A stretch of 64,000 bases of DNA from Lysobacteraceae bacterium (GTDB lineage Bacteria > Pseudomonadota > Gammaproteobacteria > Xanthomonadales > Xanthomonadaceae), in NCBI GenBank assembly GCA_003241895.1, contig QBLY01000015.1, forward strand, positions 1-64,000. The letters are read 5' to 3'. Positions 59,833 through 64,000 of the stretch are shown one piece after another. The position numbers and the translations under genes are program-made. Below the pieces are notes generated by a model. It was not told the DNA's origin, did not search any database, and saw nothing but the letters and a program-made list of their open reading frames with translations. The first letter of the stretch is position 1. Each line of letters begins with the position of its first letter.

Positions 59833-60387
59833 ATGAAGCACCAAGCCACGCTCACCTGGGCCGCCATCGTGGTGCTGGCCGGCATCAGCGCAGGGCTGGG
59901 CTGGTGGCTGGGCCACCGGGTGCTGGTCCCCGCGGAAAAGGCGCCGCCACCGGGCGTCACCGTGGTGCGCGAAGGCCAGGCGCTGCCGCCGCTGGTGCTG
60001 CCCGAACTGGTCAGCGGCGAACCCTTCACGGTCTCGGGTCCCGGCCGGCCGCGGCTGATCAACTACTGGGCCAGCTGGTGCGGCCCCTGCCGTGAGGAAA
60101 TGCCGGTACTGGACGCCTTTTCCGCGCAACAGGGTGACAACGGCGTGCAAGTGCTGGGCATCGCGCTGGACACGCGGGACGAGGCGCTGGCGTTCCAGCA
60201 GCAATTCCCGGTGGCGTTCCCGCTGCTGCTCGAGACGGCCGGCCCGGCCGACAGTTCGGTGTGGCTGGGCAACGCGCGCGGCATCCTGCCCTACACCGTG
60301 CTGCTGGACGCACAGGGCCGCTTGGTAAAAACCCACTACGGCGCCTTCCCTAACGTCGAATCGGTGCGCCGCTGGGCCACCGACTAG
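59833..60387 (+). CDS. TlpA-like periplasmic thioredoxin-fold protein
   Basis: 184 residues. An N-terminal hydrophobic anchor (LTWAAIVVLAGISAGLGWWLG) is followed by a thioredoxin fold with the active site NYWASWCGPCREEMP (CGPC) and the cis-proline region RGILPYTVLLDAQG. It resembles the TlpA/ResA branch and is probably tethered to the periplasmic face of the inner membrane. The start is one base after the dsbD stop (TGACATG), so it is coupled to DsbD and likely receives electrons from it. Confidence 0.93.
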   Translation: MKHQATLTWAAIVVLAGISAGLGWWLGHRVLVPAEKAPPPGVTVVREGQALPPLVLPELVSGEPFTVSGPGRPRLINYWASWCGPCREEMPVLDAFSAQQGDNGVQVLGIALDTRDEALAFQQQFPVAFPLLLETAGPADSSVWLGNARGILPYTVLLDAQGRLVKTHYGAFPNVESVRRWATD

Positions 60388-60426
60388 CGCCCGGCGGAAT
60401 TCAAACGCCCGTTAAAATCCGCGAAG

Positions 60427-60467
60427 CTGCCGGCATCTTCTGGACACCGCCCCGGGCTTGCCGGCAG
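60427..60467 (+). promoter_or_regulatory. Leader hairpin and promoter region before aroQ
   Basis: CTGCCGGCA (60427-60435) and TGCCGGCAG (60459-60467) are perfectly complementary over a 23-base loop, 26 bases before the aroQ start. TTAAAAT at about 60412 looks like a -10 element for the aroQ-accB-accC unit. The hairpin's role is unknown. Confidence 0.3.
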
Positions 60468-60493
60468 ACTGTGCCGTCCCTGGGGAGGTCGAC

Positions 60494-60955
60494 GTGGCGA
60501 AGATCCTGGTATTGCATGGTCCCAACCTGAACCTGCTCGGCGAACGAGAGCCGGGCATCTATGGCCACGCCACCCTGGCCGACATCGACCAGGCCCTGGC
60601 CGCCCGCGCCCAGGCGGCGGGCCACGCCCTGGAAAGCTTCCAGTCCAACGCCGAGCACGTGCTGGTGGACCGGGTGCAGGCCGCACGCCGCGACGGCACC
60701 GCCTTCATCGTGATCAACCCGGCCGCCTTCACCCACACCTCGGTGGCCCTGCGCGACGCGCTGGCCGCGGTGGCCCTGCCCTTCATCGAAGTGCACCTGT
60801 CCAACCCGCACGCCCGCGAGCCCTTCCGCCAGCACAGCTACTTCTCGAGCCTGGCGCTGGGCGTGGTGAGCGGCTTCGGGGCCGACAGCTATTCCTACGC
60901 GCTGGAGGCGGCCATCAAGCGCCTTGCCACCGGCAACACCCCGGCCGGCCGCTGA
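60494..60955 (+). CDS. aroQ: Type II 3-dehydroquinate dehydratase
   Basis: 153 residues. The family blocks are intact: [19 protein letters not shown] with the catalytic tyrosine, [16 protein letters not shown] with the catalytic histidine, and [14 protein letters not shown]. It converts 3-dehydroquinate to 3-dehydroshikimate in the shikimate pathway, as a dodecamer in the cytoplasm. The GTG start at 60494 is supported by GGGGAGG six bases upstream. The position before accB-accC is the common gammaproteobacterial gene order. Confidence 0.97.
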   Translation: MAKILVLHGPNLNLLGEREPGIYGHATLADIDQALAARAQAAGHALESFQSNAEHVLVDRVQAARRDGTAFIVINPAAFTHTSVALRDALAAVALPFIEVHLSNPHAREPFRQHSYFSSLALGVVSGFGADSYSYALEAAIKRLATGNTPAGR

Positions 60956-60999
60956 GCCGCGCCGCCCATCCCTTTCCACAACTCCAAGACGAGGCCGGC

Positions 61000-61464
61000 A
61001 TGGACCTTCGCAAGATCAAGAAACTCATCGACCTGCTCGAGGAATCCAACCTCGCTGAAATCGAAATCAAGGAGGGCGAGGAGTCCGTGCGCCTGGCCCG
61101 GGTGCCGCGCGGCACCGTGATGGCCGCCCCGGTCGCCTATGCCGAGCCGGCCCGTGTGGCCGCGCCTGCTGCGCCGGCACCGGCGCTGTCGCCCGAAGCG
61201 GTCGGCAAGTCCACCCGGGACGTGCCCGACGGCCACACCGTGCGCTCGCCGATGGTGGGCACTTATTACGAGTCGTCCAGCCCCGACAATCCGGCCTTCG
61301 TGAAGGTCGGGCAGACGGTGAAAGCCGGCGACACGCTGGGCATCATCGAAGCGATGAAGATGTTCAACCCGATCGAAGCCGATGTCTCGGGCACGGTGCG
61401 CGCTGTGCTGGTCAAGAACGGCCAGCCGATCGAGTTCGACGAACCCATGTTCGTCATCAGCTGA
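61000..61464 (+). CDS. accB: Acetyl-CoA carboxylase biotin carboxyl carrier protein
   Basis: 154 residues. An N-terminal helix ([21 protein letters not shown]) leads through an Ala/Pro linker to the biotinyl domain, where Lys120 in IIEAMKMFN is the biotin attachment site. AccB carries CO2 from biotin carboxylase to the transferase of acetyl-CoA carboxylase, the first step of fatty acid synthesis. It lies 44 bases after aroQ and its stop overlaps or lies just before the accC start. Confidence 0.98.
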   Translation: MDLRKIKKLIDLLEESNLAEIEIKEGEESVRLARVPRGTVMAAPVAYAEPARVAAPAAPAPALSPEAVGKSTRDVPDGHTVRSPMVGTYYESSSPDNPAFVKVGQTVKAGDTLGIIEAMKMFNPIEADVSGTVRAVLVKNGQPIEFDEPMFVIS

Positions 61465-61475
61465 TGGCCCTGCCC

Positions 61476-62843
61476 ATGCTCGACAAGATCGTCATCGCCA
61501 ACCGCGGCGAGATCGCGCTGCGCATCCTGCGCGCCTGCCACGCGCTCGGCATCAAGACCGTGGCCGTGCACTCCACCGTGGACCGCAACCTCAAGCACGT
61601 GGCCATGGCCGACGAGTCGGTGTGCATCGGCCCGGCGCCGTCGGCCGACAGCTACCTCAACATCCCGGCCATCATCGCCGCGGCCGAGGTCACCGACGCC
61701 AAGGGCATCCACCCGGGCTATGGCTTCCTGAGCGAGAACGCCGACTTCGCCGAGCGCGTCGAGAAATCCGGCTTCGTCTTCATCGGCCCCACCCCCAAGG
61801 TGATCCGCATGATGGGCGACAAGGTCGAGGCCATCCGCGCCATGAAGGACGCCGGCGTGCCCTGCGTGCCGGGATCGGGCGGCCCGTTGCCCGACGACGA
61901 CGCCACCTGCCTGCGCCACGGCCGCGAGATCGGCTACCCGGTGATCATCAAGGCCGCCGGCGGCGGCGGCGGCCGCGGCATGCGCGTGGTCCACACGGAA
62001 GCCGCGCTGCTCACCGCCATCGCCGCGACCAAGCAGGAGGCCAAGGCCGCCTTCAGCAACGACATGGTGTACATGGAGAAGTTCCTCGAAAACCCGCGCC
62101 ACGTGGAAATCCAGGTGTTGTCGGACGGCCAGGGCAACGCCATCCACCTGGGCGAGCGCGACTGCTCGATGCAGCGCCGGCACCAGAAGGTGGTCGAGGA
62201 AGCACCGGCGCCGGGCATCAGCGAAGAGCAGCGCGCGCAGATCGGCCGCATCTGCACCGAGGCCTGCGTGCGCATCGGCTACCGCGGCGCCGGCACCTTC
62301 GAGTTCCTGTTCGAGGACGGCCGCTTCTACTTCATTGAAATGAACACCCGCATCCAGGTCGAACATCCCGTCACCGAAATGGTGACCGGCGTGGACCTGG
62401 TGCGCGAACAGCTGCTGATCGCCAGCGGCCACAAGCTCAGCATCCGGCAGTCCGACATCGTGATGCGCGGCCACGCCATCGAATGCCGCATCAATGCCGA
62501 AGACCCGGAAACCTTCGTGCCCAGCCCCGGCCTGATCAAGCACTTCCACGCCCCGGGCGGCCCCGGCGTGCGGGTGGATTCGCACATCTACGAAGGCTAC
62601 AAGGTGCCGCCGAACTACGACTCGATGATCGGCAAGCTGATCGTGCACGGCGCCACCCGGGCCCAGGCCATCGCCCGCATGCGGGTGGCGCTGAGCGAGA
62701 TGGTGGTGGACGGCATCAAGACCAATGTCCCGCTGCAGAGCCGGATCATGGCCGACATGGGCTTCATCCAGGGCGGCACCAACATCCACTACCTGGAAAA
62801 GCGGCTGGCCGAGCGCAAGGAAAAGGCGATCGGGCTGGGTTGA
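61476..62843 (+). CDS. accC: Acetyl-CoA carboxylase biotin carboxylase subunit
   Basis: 455 residues from [21 protein letters not shown], the usual family start; an in-frame ATG at 61464 overlapping the accB stop would add four residues. ATP-grasp features include the glycine loop [30 protein letters not shown], and the metal/bicarbonate site [16 protein letters not shown]. It carboxylates biotin on AccB using ATP and bicarbonate. No Shine-Dalgarno is seen, which fits translational coupling to accB. Confidence 0.98.
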   Translation: MLDKIVIANRGEIALRILRACHALGIKTVAVHSTVDRNLKHVAMADESVCIGPAPSADSYLNIPAIIAAAEVTDAKGIHPGYGFLSENADFAERVEKSGFVFIGPTPKVIRMMGDKVEAIRAMKDAGVPCVPGSGGPLPDDDATCLRHGREIGYPVIIKAAGGGGGRGMRVVHTEAALLTAIAATKQEAKAAFSNDMVYMEKFLENPRHVEIQVLSDGQGNAIHLGERDCSMQRRHQKVVEEAPAPGISEEQRAQIGRICTEACVRIGYRGAGTFEFLFEDGRFYFIEMNTRIQVEHPVTEMVTGVDLVREQLLIASGHKLSIRQSDIVMRGHAIECRINAEDPETFVPSPGLIKHFHAPGGPGVRVDSHIYEGYKVPPNYDSMIGKLIVHGATRAQAIARMRVALSEMVVDGIKTNVPLQSRIMADMGFIQGGTNIHYLEKRLAERKEKAIGLG

Positions 62844-62897
62844 CACGTCCGCCGCGTCGCCGGCTATCCTCGGCGTTGGTTCGTCGAGGGGGTCGGC

Positions 62898-63635
62898 ATG
62901 GCTGTTCGGAAGCTTTACGCGGGGCTGTTGGTACTGGCGGTGGTTGCGCTCGGCGCGGCGTCGCTGGGCGCGGCCTTCGTGATGCAAAAGCAGGCCGCTG
63001 AACAGGTCGGCGTCGGCGACACCCTCGGCGTCGTCACGTTCGAGCCCTCGGCGGCGGATTCGCCCGAGGCGCGTGAAGGCAAGCTTGTCCTGGTGACGAA
63101 GCGACGGGGCAGCCCGGGTGAAGGCAACATGGCCCTGATGGACGCCGTCGACGACTATTGCCTGGACGGCCGCAGCGTTTCGATGTGGGATTTCGAGCCG
63201 GAGGGTCCTGTCGCTGCCGACGAATGGGACGTCGCCTCGCAGCCGGCCGGCACACGGTTCGCCCAATCCATCCGATGCGACGGCCCGCTCCCCAATGAAA
63301 TGCCGATCGCCGCAGGAACGACGGAAAAGCAGGCAGAAGCGCAGGTTTTGGCCGCGCTTGAAAAAATCGCCGGGCCGGCCGATGGCGAGTTGATGGTGTC
63401 CTTGGTGCCCTACGACGACCTCCAGCCCAAGTACCGCGCCTTCGACCACGCCTTGGGGTCAAGGCTTCGTATTTTCCGAAGCGGTCGCTGCCAGGACGGT
63501 CGCACCTTGGTACGAGCCATTGTGGTGGGAAGCTATCCGCCCCCGGACGCAAGCAGCACCAAGGCCGTCAAGCATTCGCTGATGATGCTGGGTACGGGCA
63601 TGTCATGCTTGGCGCTGGACGATGAAAAGGCCTGA
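62898..63635 (+). CDS. Hypothetical protein with N-terminal membrane segment
   Basis: 245 residues. One N-terminal hydrophobic segment (LYAGLLVLAVVALGAASLGAAF) is either a signal anchor or an uncleaved signal, so the protein should face the periplasm. I do not recognise the family. The soluble part is acidic with four cysteines (DYCLDG, IRCDGP, GRCQDG, MSCLAL) and a moderately conserved-looking RTLVRAIVVGSYPPP near the end. GAGGGGG lies about five bases before the ATG. TATCCT 34 bases upstream may be its -10 box. It is not obviously linked to accC or to the next gene. Confidence 0.75.
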   Translation: MAVRKLYAGLLVLAVVALGAASLGAAFVMQKQAAEQVGVGDTLGVVTFEPSAADSPEAREGKLVLVTKRRGSPGEGNMALMDAVDDYCLDGRSVSMWDFEPEGPVAADEWDVASQPAGTRFAQSIRCDGPLPNEMPIAAGTTEKQAEAQVLAALEKIAGPADGELMVSLVPYDDLQPKYRAFDHALGSRLRIFRSGRCQDGRTLVRAIVVGSYPPPDASSTKAVKHSLMMLGTGMSCLALDDEKA

Positions 63636-63661
63636 TCACGCTGGCGTGAGGGTGGCCGGCT

Positions 63662-63700
63662 GTTAACACCATCCGAACATGCGCCTAAGGCTGCGTTAAT
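63662..63700. promoter_or_regulatory. TTAA-containing direct repeats upstream of the phosphoethanolamine transferase gene
   Basis: GTTAAC (63662-63667) and GTTAAT (63695-63700) are 33 bases apart, about three helical turns, and sit 61-99 bases before the last gene. Such TTAA repeats resemble PmrA-type sites that control eptA genes. The match is short and unproven. Confidence 0.2.
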
Positions 63701-63760
63701 CCGGAAGGCGCAGCATTCACTATCGCCCTTTCCGGGCCACGCTTTGTTGGAAGGTAGGCA

Positions 63761-64000
63761 ATGGTGTTTGGCAGGAAGGTCACCCAGTCGCTGCCGCGCA
63801 AGCGCACGGCGCTGTCGGCGAACCAGCTGACGGCGATCGTGTCGGTTCTTTTCGTGCTGTTCTACAGCGCGGGCTTCTGGAAGCAGCTGATGGCGGCGGA
63901 CCTGCTGCCGGGCGTGCGCGGCGTGCTGTTCCTGGTGGCGGCGGGCGCGCTGGTGGTCGGCGTCAATATCCTGCTGCTGTCGCTGCTGGCGTGGCGCTTC
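63761..64000 (+). CDS. N-terminus of a probable EptA/MCR-type phosphoethanolamine transferase (3' end outside window)
   Basis: The frame opens at ATG 63761 (GGAAGG about eight bases upstream) and runs to the window edge without a stop, giving 80 codons. The visible protein has a short basic start, then LTAIVSVLFVLFYSAGFWKQL and VRGVLFLVAAGALVVGVNIL, two membrane helices with the spacing and FYxxxFWxxL motif of lipid A phosphoethanolamine transferases. If confirmed it would modify lipid A phosphates and raise cationic-peptide resistance, matching the LPS genes at 18597-24331. The catalytic domain lies outside, so this is provisional. Confidence 0.65.
   Translation, partial: MVFGRKVTQSLPRKRTALSANQLTAIVSVLFVLFYSAGFWKQLMAADLLPGVRGVLFLVAAGALVVGVNILLLSLLAWRF

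Noticed and set aside
57648..60062. 804-codon open frame opposite dsbD
   Set aside because: The DsbD frame has signal peptide, eight ordered cysteines and membrane helices; the antisense translation is His/Arg/Gln-rich and featureless.

Overview
The window is about 70% G+C and densely packed, with short intergenic gaps, genes on both strands and no tRNA, rRNA, CRISPR array, integrase or transposase that I can see. The gene content and protein sequences (GroEL, AccC, GlnE, WaaA, a TolC preceded by a protein-L-isoaspartate methyltransferase-like gene, a dsbD-tlpA-aroQ-accB-accC block, TIGR02999-type sigma factor beside a Ser/Thr kinase) fit a Lysobacterales/Xanthomonadaceae gammaproteobacterium of the Lysobacter/Luteimonas/Arenimonas kind. 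The genus cannot be fixed from the sequence alone.

Layout. 1-9121 is an alpha-glucan utilisation locus: the tail of a glucodextranase-type glycoside hydrolase, then a leftward operon (sodium/solute symporter, pullulanase, flavin-dependent halogenase-like protein, DUF6445 putative oxygenase) and a divergent GH13 alpha-glucosidase. 9155-11196 is thiC under a TPP riboswitch. 11291-16276 is a TriC/MexK-like RND pump with its adaptor and a divergent TetR regulator. 16490-18578 holds a Pcm-like methyltransferase and TolC. 18597-24331 is a lipopolysaccharide block: WaaA, two lipid A acyltransferase homologues, an O-antigen ligase-like protein, a GT4 glycosyltransferase and a small zinc-finger protein. 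24399-31926 holds YceI, a RutE-like nitroreductase, a secreted unknown, an ELM1-family protein ending inside a large palindromic repeat, GlnE and MgtE. 32049-36189 is a second RND adaptor/permease pair.

36207-41227 is a signalling cluster: a Ser/Thr kinase with TPRs facing an ECF-like sigma factor, followed by a lipoprotein and a rhodanese-like secreted protein whose genes overlap. 41382-48409 holds a GT39-type membrane glycosyltransferase, a DUF2892 protein behind an FNR-like site, a class III nucleotide cyclase translationally coupled to an S9 peptidase, and a secreted unknown. 48581-54958 has two paralogous large secreted proteins downstream of groES-groEL, which carry a CIRCE operator. 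A second copy of the groEL 3' end lies between the two paralogues. 55140-60387 contains a secreted endonuclease I with lamin-tail domain, an HTH regulator, a DsbD with a duplicated N-terminal domain and a TlpA-like thioredoxin. 60494-62843 is aroQ-accB-accC. The window closes with a secreted unknown and the start of a probable EptA/MCR-type phosphoethanolamine transferase.

Most genes are ordinary chromosomal housekeeping or envelope genes. The observations most worth a second look are the groEL-tail duplication around the lower-GC gene at 50636-52681, the cyclase-peptidase coupling, the halogenase/oxygenase pair inside a starch operon, the palindromes between the kinase and sigma factor genes, and the repeat that supplies the end of the ELM1-family gene.
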